DNA of 16,974 nucleotides from JABZIP01 sp052173355 (GCA_052173355.1 JBQMYS010000034.1:1-16974); one strand, 5' to 3'; counted from the stretch's first letter, positions 1 through 7,051 are shown. Notes: generated from the letters alone by a model not told the origin. Program-made: numbers and translations.

Positions 1-21
1 GTTTTAATCTTAGCTTTCATT

Positions 22-74
22 ATACCCTAAACTTTTATTTTTTTCAAGTTTGGGGTATTGTTTCCTCAAACTTG
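22..74 (+). repeat. Nested inverted repeats forming two mutually exclusive hairpins
   Basis: Bases 22-34 pair with 46-58 (13 pairs, one of them a T-G wobble, 11-base loop). Bases 45-55 also pair with 64-74 (11 pairs, one G-T wobble, 8-base loop). The middle segment is shared, so a plus-strand transcript could form only one of the two stems at a time. Neither stem is followed by a clean run of T on either strand, so this is not a textbook intrinsic terminator. It could be the terminator of a gene left of the window, an attenuator-like leader, or a decayed repeat. The pairing is read directly from the sequence; the role is unknown. Confidence 0.6.
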
Positions 75-104
75 TGCTCTTAGTTGTAAAGACATATAGT
101 GCAG

Positions 105-134
105 TTGACGGTGTCAAATTGTGATTGTTTTTAT
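105..134 (+). promoter_or_regulatory. Weak alternative promoter candidate upstream of rdgB
   Basis: A good -35 hexamer, TTGACG (105-110), is followed after 18 bases by TTTTAT (129-134), a poor -10 with four of six matches. It would give a leader of about 95 bases before rdgB. The promoter at 172-200 looks better, so this is only a second possibility. Confidence 0.25.
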
Positions 135-171
135 CGCCTCTTATCTTTTAATTCAAGATTTTAATAATCTC

Positions 172-200
172 TTGATTATCAATTCTAAAAATGCTAAACT
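172..200 (+). promoter_or_regulatory. Putative sigma-A promoter for rdgB (extended -10)
   Basis: TTGATT (172-177) lies 17 bases before TAAACT (195-200). A TG at 192-193, one base upstream of the -10, makes it an extended -10 promoter. The start point would fall near 207, leaving a leader of about 28 bases that holds the ribosome binding site AAAGGAG (222-228), six bases before the rdgB ATG. This is pattern matching only. Confidence 0.5.
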
Positions 201-234
201 CAAGTAACGATTTACAATCATAAAGGAGTTCAGT

Positions 235-834
235 ATGAGCAAAAAACTTATAATAGCATCACAAAACAAGCATAAAATAGAGGAATTTCATAAAATACTT
301 TCAAAATACGGCTTCGAAGTTTGTGGGAGAGATGATGCGGGATTACCTATGGACGATATACCGGAAAACGGAAACACCTTTGAAGAAAATTCGTTAATCA
401 AAGCAAAAGCTATTTGGAATATGAGCCATACTGCTACTTTAGCTGATGATTCAGGGCTTTGTGTTGATTTTTTAAATGGTGCTCCAGGTATATATTCATC
501 ACGATTTTCAGGCGAAAATGCAACCGATAAAAAAAATAATGAAAAATTGCTGAATTTACTTGCCGATGCAACAAGCGATAAGCGAAGTGCATGTTTCGTC
601 TGTGTCTTAACTTTGATACTCGAAAACGGTGAAGAAATAACAACTCGCGGAGAATGTTTCGGTAAAATACAAACTAAAGAAACCGGAATCAACGGTTTCG
701 GATACGATCCGCTATTTATACCGACCGGCTACAATATAAGCATGGCAGAACTTCCACCTGATGAAAAAAATAAAATCAGCCACAGGGCAAAAGCTATCAA
801 AGCCCTTGTCGAAATCCTTGACCAAAAATTATAA
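235..834 (+). CDS. rdgB: XTP/dITP diphosphatase (RdgB/HAM1 family non-canonical purine NTP pyrophosphatase)
   Basis: This cytosolic house-cleaning enzyme hydrolyses dITP, XTP and ITP to the monophosphate and pyrophosphate, keeping deaminated purines out of DNA and RNA. The 199 residues match the usual family length. Visible signatures are the N-terminal SQNKHK substrate-binding segment (residues 9-14), the ENG.TFEEN segment with its metal-binding glutamates (44-52), the catalytic ADDSGL motif (70-75), GAPGIYSSRFSG (82-93), GFGYDPLF (154-161) and the C-terminal SHRAKA (182-187), all intact. AAAGGAG six bases upstream fixes the start. It is followed 66 bp later by the terD-like gene on the same strand. 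Because a separate promoter candidate lies between them, co-transcription is possible but not required. The identification is firm. A functional link to the neighbouring Ter genes is only a guess. Confidence 0.97.
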   Translation: MSKKLIIASQNKHKIEEFHKILSKYGFEVCGRDDAGLPMDDIPENGNTFEENSLIKAKAIWNMSHTATLADDSGLCVDFLNGAPGIYSSRFSGENATDKKNNEKLLNLLADATSDKRSACFVCVLTLILENGEEITTRGECFGKIQTKETGINGFGYDPLFIPTGYNISMAELPPDEKNKISHRAKAIKALVEILDQKL

Positions 835-841
835 TTCGTAC

Positions 842-870
842 TTGTTTTTTACATTGTAATGTTGTAAAAT
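842..870 (+). promoter_or_regulatory. Putative promoter for the terD-like/AIM24 gene pair
   Basis: A -10-like TAAAAT (865-870, five of six matches) has a weak -35 TTGTTT (842-847) 17 bases upstream. It lies between the rdgB stop and the terD-like start. The ribosome binding site of that gene, GAGGAGGA, follows at about 886-893. The -10 lies inside a 17-bp palindrome, described separately. Confidence 0.4.
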
Positions 871-878
871 ATTTACAA
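862..878. promoter_or_regulatory. Operator-like palindrome TTGTAAA-ATA-TTTACAA over the -10
   Basis: Two perfect 7-base arms, TTGTAAA (862-868) and TTTACAA (872-878), are separated by three bases. The dyad covers the candidate -10 hexamer, where a repressor could block polymerase. A smaller dyad, ACATT-GT-AATGT (851-862), abuts it upstream. It is too AT-rich to be a good terminator for rdgB. The regulator is unknown. The site faintly resembles Rex sites (TTGTnAA..TTnACAA) but has the wrong spacing. Confidence 0.4.
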
Positions 879-900
879 ACTTAATGAGGAGGATTACGGA

Positions 901-1668
901 ATGGTGAATTTTAACACAATTACCCAATTACCATTGAACTCTGCAGGGCTTGCCAACATAAACTCCGGTAAGAGTTTACCTGTGCTGTCCGCAAATACAG
1001 TTAGCACACTAAACGGCTGGAAAAACAAAGGCACTGCGAATTCTACGTCTCAGACGATCAATCAACCGCAATCTAATTTTGCGGCACAAACTGTTGCTAT
1101 TCCGCATCATGAAAAACCCGCATTCAAAAATCCGTTAAAAAAAGGTCAAAAAACATCTCTTGTTGCATCCTCGCCAATTTTGGATATAAGGCTTGGTTTA
1201 AATACCGATAACCCTGAATGTGATGTTGATGTTTCAGCATTTTTAGTAGGTGAAAACGGCAAAGTTTTAGATGATTCATGGTTTGTATTTTACGGACAGC
1301 CGAAAAGCCCGGACAACAGTACCAATTTTGAAGTTCTTACAGGTAAAACGGATCGTCAAAAAATTACAATAGATACATCTAAACTCAACGAAAATATTGC
1401 AAAGATAATATTTGTCTTGAGCATCAACGAAGCTACCGAAAAAGCTCTGAATTTTAGCATGGTGCGCGATGCATATCTACGAATTTTGGATACAAATGAA
1501 AGTGAAATTTGCAGTTACGAAATGGAGGATTATTACGATAACGTAATCTCTATGGTAATCGGTGAAATTTACAAACATAACGGCAACTTTAAATTTAACC
1601 CTGTCGGCAACGGAATGGCAAAAGATTTAGCCGGTCTTTGCGAATTATACGGGGTAAGTGTAGAATAA
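901..1668 (+). CDS. TerD-domain protein with disordered N-terminal extension and degenerate calcium loop
   Basis: This 255-residue protein has a TerD fold from about residue 79 (NPLKKGQK, the equivalent of the usual N-terminal LxKGQK) to the end. The end keeps family landmarks: DAYLRILD (190-197), GEIYKHNG.FKFNPVGNG (221-238) and a C-terminal GLCELYGVSVE. Residues 1-78 form an Asn/Ser/Thr/Gln-rich, probably disordered arm absent from ordinary TerD proteins, with no signal peptide or membrane segment. The GLGWD and GDNLTGDGDGDDE motifs that carry calcium ligands in canonical TerD are altered. The first region reads IRLGLNTD with CDVDVSAF, keeping one pair of aspartates. The second reads FEVLTGKTDRQK (143-154) and lacks the acidic run. 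Calcium binding is therefore probably weakened or changed. The start is set by GAGGAGGA about eight bases upstream. It precedes the AIM24 gene by 35 bp, an operon-like spacing. Family assignment is good; function is unknown. Confidence 0.87.
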   Translation: MVNFNTITQLPLNSAGLANINSGKSLPVLSANTVSTLNGWKNKGTANSTSQTINQPQSNFAAQTVAIPHHEKPAFKNPLKKGQKTSLVASSPILDIRLGLNTDNPECDVDVSAFLVGENGKVLDDSWFVFYGQPKSPDNSTNFEVLTGKTDRQKITIDTSKLNENIAKIIFVLSINEATEKALNFSMVRDAYLRILDTNESEICSYEMEDYYDNVISMVIGEIYKHNGNFKFNPVGNGMAKDLAGLCELYGVSVE

Positions 1669-1703
1669 ATCAAAAATATTTAAATTTTGGAAAGGAAATC
1701 AAA

Positions 1704-2417
1704 ATGTTAAAATTTGAAACACTAAACGAACTTACGCTAAAAGTTACATGCACCGGAAATGATATTCTTTATACAAAAGTCGGCGCTTTTATCGCAGGCG
1801 AAAATGCAGGTGCAAAAAATTACAGCTTCGAAAAAGTCATGTTAGGTCCCGATCAGGGTGGCGGACTTGCACAAGCCGCACTTGGGCAGCTCATCAGGAG
1901 AGTTACAGGCGAAAACATACCGCTTATGAAAGCCACTTTTAACGGTGACAGTGTAACTTACTATGCTAATGCAGGGCAGCACGTTGTAGTATATGAACTT
2001 GCAGCAGGTGAAACAATTTCAATTGAATCTGAAAATCTGCTCGCATTCACTTCCGACTGTGAATATAAAGTTCGTTTTTTAGGAAGCGGAGTTATATCCC
2101 AAAAAGGCCTTGCAACTTCAACTCTTACAGGAAAAGGCAAAAATGCTTTCGTTGCTTTTTTGTCGGATGGCAACCCGCTTGTGCTTAGCAACATTGAAAA
2201 TCCTCGTACGCTTTCAGGCGATCCTGATGCCGTAATATGCTGGATAGGCGATTTATCTACTTGCGATCCGCAAATCAAGACTGACATTTCTTGGAAAACA
2301 TTTATCGGGCAAACCTCGGGAGAATCGTATGCATACGAATGGAATCCTTCACAAAGAGTTTCCGTAATCATTCAACCATCTGAAAGAGGTGGCGGCATCA
2401 AACTGGGTATAGACTAA
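1704..2417 (+). CDS. AIM24 family protein
   Basis: This 237-residue protein of the AIM24 family (Pfam AIM24; related bacterial proteins are annotated TIGR00266) has a predicted all-beta trefoil-like fold of poorly known biochemistry. Recognisable features are the glycine-rich segment QGGGLAQAALGQLIRRVTGE (51-70), the repeated beta pattern around YYANAGQHVVVYELAAGE (86-103), and the tail in which WNPSQRVSVIIQPSER (213-228) takes the place of the family's usual tryptophan/glutamine end motif. There is no signal peptide or transmembrane helix, so it should be cytosolic or peripheral. I chose the ATG at 1704 because AAAGGA (1691-1696) sits just upstream. The longer reading frame from 1638 would overlap the preceding gene by 31 bp and lacks a ribosome binding site. 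AIM24 proteins recur beside TerD genes in Firmicutes, which fits the pairing here. Its 3' end overlaps the end of the convergent HAD gene by 20 bp. Confidence 0.9.
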   Translation: MLKFETLNELTLKVTCTGNDILYTKVGAFIAGENAGAKNYSFEKVMLGPDQGGGLAQAALGQLIRRVTGENIPLMKATFNGDSVTYYANAGQHVVVYELAAGETISIESENLLAFTSDCEYKVRFLGSGVISQKGLATSTLTGKGKNAFVAFLSDGNPLVLSNIENPRTLSGDPDAVICWIGDLSTCDPQIKTDISWKTFIGQTSGESYAYEWNPSQRVSVIIQPSERGGGIKLGID

Positions 2418-3183
2418 TTTCTTTTAACTTATCAACAATTTCATCAGAAAAAATTTGATTCTCCCCCATGAAAACGATTTTTTTCGAATTCTTAGGGGAG
2501 ATTTTTAGTTTGTAATAAGCTATTCCTACATCAGCTTCTTCAATCATAGAAATATCAAATTCCCCATCCCCAGCGGCAATTTGCTTTATGTTTTCACATT
2601 TTATTTTTTCTTTCCTGCTTATATACTTTTTAAACCGTTCCAACGCTACACCTTTTTCGATTACCGTCGGCAATACATATAATTTTGATTTATAAATTCT
2701 TACTGTTACCTTAGATGAGTCAAGAATTTGAGAAAGTTCGAACGCTACCTTCTCTGTTTCTTGAATTTTTGTAAATAAAAATGAATCGGCTATATATTCA
2801 ACTTCTCTCATTTTTCGAAAATCGTTTTCCAAGATTTGCTTTGCTACTTCAAGTTGTGTACGAGCTCCTTGTATAAGCCTCTGCGTTTCTTTTTTCCATT
2901 CTTCATTTACCAATCCGTTCTCCAATAAAAGTGCACCATTAGCAACAAGGGCATACTTAAAAGTACACCCTTGCAAATTTATCCTATTATATAATTTTTC
3001 ACTTCTTGTTGTAGTCGGCACTATCAATATCGCATCAGATATTTTCAAAATACCGTCCAAAGTTTTTTTTGTGATATACGTAGATCCCCCATCATATTTT
3101 TCAACTTGCAATTTTTCAGTATGAATGTCGTGCTTATCGGAATATATTAGTGTTGAATCCAAATCAACATGAAAAATAATCAT
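2398..3183 (-). CDS. HAD-superfamily hydrolase (Cof-like phosphatase), Ter-operon associated
   Basis: This is a predicted magnesium-dependent cytosolic phosphatase of 261 residues. All four HAD motifs are visible: motif I HVDLDSTL with nucleophile Asp7 and acid/base Asp9, motif II VPTTTRS (55-61), motif III Lys177 in EKGVALERF, and motif IV AAGDGEFD with Asp206 and Asp210. The region between about 85 and 170 would be the C2-type cap that selects the substrate, as in Cof-like sugar and nucleotide phosphatases. It is the last gene of the minus-strand operon. Its ATG overlaps the stop of the calcium ATPase gene (ATGA, 4 bp), indicating translational coupling, and its stop lies inside the convergent AIM24 gene. 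HAD phosphatases are known companions of Ter biosynthetic modules. The substrate here cannot be read from sequence; a phosphorylated intermediate of that pathway is a guess. Confidence 0.88.
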   Translation of the reverse strand: MIIFHVDLDSTLIYSDKHDIHTEKLQVEKYDGGSTYITKKTLDGILKISDAILIVPTTTRSEKLYNRINLQGCTFKYALVANGALLLENGLVNEEWKKETQRLIQGARTQLEVAKQILENDFRKMREVEYIADSFLFTKIQETEKVAFELSQILDSSKVTVRIYKSKLYVLPTVIEKGVALERFKKYISRKEKIKCENIKQIAAGDGEFDISMIEEADVGIAYYKLKISPKNSKKIVFMGENQIFSDEIVDKLKEISLYPV

Positions 3184-5840
3184 TTTCCACCCGCTATAGT
3201 TTTTCTAATCAAGTCCACAGGTAACATTGTGCACGCCAGCAGATACGCCCACATCCATCCCGTAATCGGAAACGGAACACAGCTGAACATATTACTTATC
3301 CATGCAAACGGTGCAAACGGTATCAACGCTGCATTAACAATAGCCGCCTGAACCAATAATATAGTCACAAACACCTTCAAAAATCCTGTATTGTCCGACA
3401 ATCCTCTAAACACTCCGAATCCTGTATCCCTCACATTAAATCCGTTCACAAGTGCACTTGCTATAAACATAACAAAATATCCTGTTAAATGCTGTGCCTC
3501 ATTTTCAAACTGCATTTTGAAAAATTCAAGTTTTAAAAATATAAAGCTTATTACAATCAGCCACAGTCCCATGGTAATTATTTGTGAAAGCATTGATTTG
3601 CTTACAATATTCTCATCCCGTTTTCTAGGCTTTTCGCTCATATATTTTTCAAGTGCAGGTTCGTTTCCAAGCATTATCGCACCGAGCCCGTCCATTACCA
3701 AATTGACGAACAGCAAATGCGTTACTTTTAAAGGTTCTTCTACACCCATAAACGGTGCAATGGCACTTACAATAACCGCTGCAACATTTATAACCAGTTG
3801 AAATCTACAGAATTTTAATATATTGTGGTATATTGTTCTTCCATACCATATAGCATCTTTGATAGATTTAAAGTTATCATCAAGGATAACTATCTCTCCG
3901 GCTTCTTTTGCAACTTCAGTACCGCTACCCATTGCAAATCCTACATCCGCACGTTTAAGCGCAGGTGAATCGTTTACTCCGTCCCCCGTCATGCCTACAA
4001 CTAAATTCATTTCTTGACACAAGCGTACCATTCTGGATTTGTCTGTAGGAAGTGCTCTTGCAATTACACGTATATGCGGAATTTTTTCTTTTAATTCTTC
4101 ATCACTAAGGGCATTAAGCTGCGCAGAAGAAAGTGCGATAAAGTCCTTATCATCATCAAAAAGCCCCGCTTCCTTTCCTATCGCTACAGCTGTTTCAAGC
4201 CTGTCTCCGGTAATCATTACGACCTGAATTCCGGCTTTACAAACCTCTGCTATTGCTTCTTTAGCTTCTTTTCTGACATCATCTCGTATCGCAACAAGCC
4301 CTATTATAACTATATCGTCGTTTACAGTATTTTCTTGCATAGGCTTTTGCGAATAACCGAAAGCTAAAACTCTCATAGCTCTATTTGCCATTTCATCTAT
4401 TTTTGCATTGAGCACTTGCAAATCAATAGGTCTAACTTCGCCATTTGCATCAACATAACTCTTTGCACATGCAAGCAATCTTTCAGGTGCTCCCTTATAA
4501 TATGTGCGCTTCGGATTTTCAAGCTGTACCTGACTGAATTTATTGGCAGAATTAAAACTTTGATGTGCAATTACCTTGTAATCAAAAGTCGTTTCAAGCT
4601 TTTTGTATGCATCCTCACCCATAAATTTCATCATAGCCTGGTCCGTTGCATTACCGCCTATTACATTATGTTCTGCATCAAACATAGACTGGGTATTTTT
4701 ACCAATCGCAATATCAACCGATTCCTTTATAGCGCGATGCTTCTCAAGTTCATCAAGCGCAATTACACCGGTATCCCCGAGGAAAAATTCAACTACCTCA
4801 AGACTTCCCTTAGTGATTGTGCCCGTTTTATCACTAAAAAGTATATTTAAAGAACCTGCGGTTTCTATACCCTCTGCTTTTCTTACGAGTACATTATGGT
4901 CAAGCATCTTGCTGGTATTTTGCATTAGCACAAGTGAAATCATCAGAGGTAATCCCTCAGGTACGGCACACACTATTATTACAATAGCAAGCGAAACTGC
5001 GCTTATCAAATTTTTTATTATAATTTCAATGTGTTGACTGAAATATGCATCAATCCCGCCTGCAAGAATTATAAAATGCACTGTATACATGATAGCTATA
5101 ACTATAGCACCAATATAACCAAATGTTGAAATCTGGTTTGCCAATTTTGACAATTTAACTTTTAACGGAGAATCAGGTTCTTCGCCTTGCATTTCTTCCG
5201 CCATCTTACCCATCATAGTTGAAAGTCCGACTCTGCGTACATCCAAGACACCCTCTCCGTCGAAAACCACAGCCCCTCTAAAAAGCGAATGCTTATCAAC
5301 AAAAGTATCACCTGTAATATTTTCTTCCATTACAAAGTTTTCACTTGTTGCAAACTTTTTACATTCCTCCGCTTCCCCGTTAAGTGCAGAGTTGTCGACA
5401 CGCAAGTCACCTGCAATCAAAACACCGTCTGCCGGTATTTTATTCCCCGACTGCAAAATTACCTTATCTCCGACAACAACATCATCCACTAAAATAACCG
5501 CTATTTTGCCGTCACGATAAACTTTACACGTATCTTTTTCCGCGCTGTCTTTAAGTTGCCTGTACTTGGTATCGCTTGCCACTCCGGTCTTCGCCGAAAC
5601 AAATGCTACTATCAAAATAGCTATAATAGTTCCGACAGGTTCATAAATTTCAGCATAACCCCAAAAATACATACCTATCATAAGTATGGCAATAAAAACC
5701 AATATTTTTATCATCGGGTCACCAAAAGTTTCCTTAAACTCCTGCCAAAACGTTGTCGGTTCAGAATCGGGTATCACATTGCTACCATGCTCATTTCTGG
5801 ACTTTTCGACCTCAATCTCCGTTAATCCGTTAAACTTCAT
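3180..5840 (-). CDS. Calcium-translocating P-type ATPase, PMCA-like (P2 type)
   Basis: This is an 886-residue integral membrane pump that should export Ca2+ using ATP. The domain order is complete: N-terminal cation-ATPase segment; TM1-2 (about 43-85); actuator domain with NGEAEE (154-159) in place of the usual TGES; TM3-4 with PEGLP (294-298); phosphorylation site DKTGT (Asp337); nucleotide domain with KGAPE (449-453); TGDR (545-548) and TGDGVNDSPAL (618-628); then TM5-10. Ligands of calcium site II are present: Glu295 in TM4, and Asn713 and Asp717 in TM6 (VNLVMDG). In TM5 the run INVAAV has alanine (688) where SERCA has the site I glutamate. This matches PMCA-type pumps that move one Ca2+ per cycle. 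It lies 29 bp after terD and is coupled to the HAD gene by a 4-bp overlap. The calcium assignment comes from motifs. Mn2+ as an alternative substrate cannot be excluded. Confidence 0.94.
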   Translation of the reverse strand: MKFNGLTEIEVEKSRNEHGSNVIPDSEPTTFWQEFKETFGDPMIKILVFIAILMIGMYFWGYAEIYEPVGTIIAILIVAFVSAKTGVASDTKYRQLKDSAEKDTCKVYRDGKIAVILVDDVVVGDKVILQSGNKIPADGVLIAGDLRVDNSALNGEAEECKKFATSENFVMEENITGDTFVDKHSLFRGAVVFDGEGVLDVRRVGLSTMMGKMAEEMQGEEPDSPLKVKLSKLANQISTFGYIGAIVIAIMYTVHFIILAGGIDAYFSQHIEIIIKNLISAVSLAIVIIVCAVPEGLPLMISLVLMQNTSKMLDHNVLVRKAEGIETAGSLNILFSDKTGTITKGSLEVVEFFLGDTGVIALDELEKHRAIKESVDIAIGKNTQSMFDAEHNVIGGNATDQAMMKFMGEDAYKKLETTFDYKVIAHQSFNSANKFSQVQLENPKRTYYKGAPERLLACAKSYVDANGEVRPIDLQVLNAKIDEMANRAMRVLAFGYSQKPMQENTVNDDIVIIGLVAIRDDVRKEAKEAIAEVCKAGIQVVMITGDRLETAVAIGKEAGLFDDDKDFIALSSAQLNALSDEELKEKIPHIRVIARALPTDKSRMVRLCQEMNLVVGMTGDGVNDSPALKRADVGFAMGSGTEVAKEAGEIVILDDNFKSIKDAIWYGRTIYHNILKFCRFQLVINVAAVIVSAIAPFMGVEEPLKVTHLLFVNLVMDGLGAIMLGNEPALEKYMSEKPRKRDENIVSKSMLSQIITMGLWLIVISFIFLKLEFFKMQFENEAQHLTGYFVMFIASALVNGFNVRDTGFGVFRGLSDNTGFLKVFVTILLVQAAIVNAALIPFAPFAWISNMFSCVPFPITGWMWAYLLACTMLPVDLIRKTIAGGK

Positions 5841-5869
5841 TCAGTATTTTTTCCCCTTCTAATACTTTT

Positions 5870-6460
5870 TTACTTATATCTGCTTGCCAATTCTCCAAGA
5901 CCTGAATCGGAAGTTCCCTGGCCTACAGCTGCAAATTTCCATTCGCCATTATGTCTATACACTTCGCCAAAAATAACCGCCATCATACCGGAATAATCAT
6001 CTGTCAAATTATATCTCATAATTTCACTGTTATTTCTGCTATCGACAAGTCGCACAAACGCATTCTTAATCATGCCGAAATGCTGTTTTTTATTTAAAGC
6101 ATCGTAAATATTTACCACGATTACTATTTTATCGTAATCCTGAGGTACTTGATCCAAGTTTATCATTATTTGTTCATCATCACCATCGCCCGCACCGGTC
6201 AAGTTATCACCCATATGCTTAACACTGCCTGAAGAATGCGCAAGATTCCCAAAATAAACAAGATCTCCATTACTTGTCAGTTTTCCATTTTTTAACATTA
6301 TTGCACTTGCGTCACAATCAACGGTTTCAGGTCTTTTAGAAAAAAAGCCTGACTTCTTCTGTTCAATTTCATCCCAACCAAGACCTACAACTATTTGAGA
6401 AAGTCCTGCATTGTCTTTAGAAAGACTGACCTTTTGACCTTTTTGTAAACTTATAGACAT
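5870..6460 (-). CDS. terD: TerD family protein, YceC-like
   Basis: This 196-residue TerD-domain protein is of the type implicated in tellurite and general chemical or envelope stress resistance. It has the standard start SISLQKGQKVSLSK, GLGWD (26-30), DCDASAIML (48-56) and an intact acidic calcium loop GDNLTGAGDGDDE (84-96), followed by NAFVRLVD (133-140) and GEVYRHNGEWKFAAVGQGT (165-183). The insert with FFSKRP (39-44) before DCDAS resembles Bacillus subtilis YceC more than YceD/YceE. It is 9 bp downstream of the other canonical terD; its ribosome binding site GGAGGAAG overlaps that gene's stop codon, so the two should be made together. It is cytosolic, with no export signal. The family is certain, while its exact biochemical role is not established. 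Confidence 0.96.
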   Translation of the reverse strand: MSISLQKGQKVSLSKDNAGLSQIVVGLGWDEIEQKKSGFFSKRPETVDCDASAIMLKNGKLTSNGDLVYFGNLAHSSGSVKHMGDNLTGAGDGDDEQIMINLDQVPQDYDKIVIVVNIYDALNKKQHFGMIKNAFVRLVDSRNNSEIMRYNLTDDYSGMMAVIFGEVYRHNGEWKFAAVGQGTSDSGLGELASRYK

Positions 6461-6469
6461 ATCTTCCTC

Positions 6470-7051
6470 CTAAGCCACATTTATTCCGAAATGACCGCAA
6501 AGTGCTGCAAGTCCGCCTTGGAAACCGCTACCTATCGCATTGAATTTCCACTCACCGTTATTTCTATAAAGTTCACCTACAACCACAGCAGTTTCGATAG
6601 AAAAATCCTCTCCAAGATCGTATCTGATGAGTTCAGTATTTGTGTCAGCATCTACGATTCTGATGAACGCATTTGAAACCTGACCGAAATTCTGTTTTCT
6701 TGCTTCAAAATCATAAATTGTTACGGTAAATGCAATTTTTTCTATATTTGCAGGTATTTTATCAAGCTCTATGCTGATTTGTTCATCATCTCCATCGCCG
6801 TCACCTGTTAAATTGTCCCCCATATGTTTAACAGCAGCCGATGCATGCTCAAGATTGCCATAAAATATAAATTCCTTGTCAGTAGGACACTTCCCATTCG
6901 CATCTAACATAAATGCGGCTGCGTCCAGGTCGAATGCGGCACCTGAATCAAATGCGTTAACATCCCATCCAAGCCCTGCGAAAATCTTTTTCAATCCCGG
7001 ATTTCCTTTTGTTAAATCTACCTTTTGTCCTTTTGCTAAACTAATTGCCAT
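6470..7051 (-). CDS. terD: TerD family protein, YceD/YceE-like
   Basis: This is a canonical 193-residue TerD protein. The motifs are AISLAKGQKVDLTKG (2-16), GLGWD (26-30), FDLDAAAFML (40-49), the full acidic loop GDNLTGDGDGDDE (78-90), NAFIRIVD (127-134) and GELYRNNGEWKFNAIGSGF (159-177), ending in GHFGINVA. The clustered aspartates are the calcium ligands known from TerD structures, so calcium binding is expected. It follows telA by 30 bp and precedes the YceC-like terD by 9 bp. The ribosome binding site GGAGGAA (7057-7063) is strong and supports the chosen ATG. The two terD copies are clearly diverged from each other, not a recent tandem duplication. Confidence 0.97.
   Translation of the reverse strand: MAISLAKGQKVDLTKGNPGLKKIFAGLGWDVNAFDSGAAFDLDAAAFMLDANGKCPTDKEFIFYGNLEHASAAVKHMGDNLTGDGDGDDEQISIELDKIPANIEKIAFTVTIYDFEARKQNFGQVSNAFIRIVDADTNTELIRYDLGEDFSIETAVVVGELYRNNGEWKFNAIGSGFQGGLAALCGHFGINVA

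Noticed and set aside
22..58. Intrinsic terminator
   Set aside because: The stem is strong, but neither side is followed by a proper T-run, so I list it as an inverted repeat of unknown role.
288..692. 134-codon open frame antisense to rdgB
   Set aside because: It lies wholly inside a gene with intact catalytic motifs, has no ribosome binding site, and its translation looks like no protein family.
1638..1703. Upstream extension of the AIM24 reading frame with an earlier ATG
   Set aside because: It would overlap the terD-like gene by 31 bp, has no ribosome binding site, and the added 22 residues look unlike the family start. The ATG at 1704 has AAAGGA upstream.
3391..5825. Several plus-strand open frames of 60-144 codons opposite the calcium ATPase gene
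   Set aside because: They are shadows of a long, fully motif-supported gene and lack ribosome binding sites and coherent domains.
5870..7051. Recent tandem duplication of terD
   Set aside because: The two proteins differ throughout and have different subtype features (YceC-like versus YceD/YceE-like), so this is an old paralogous pair common to the family.
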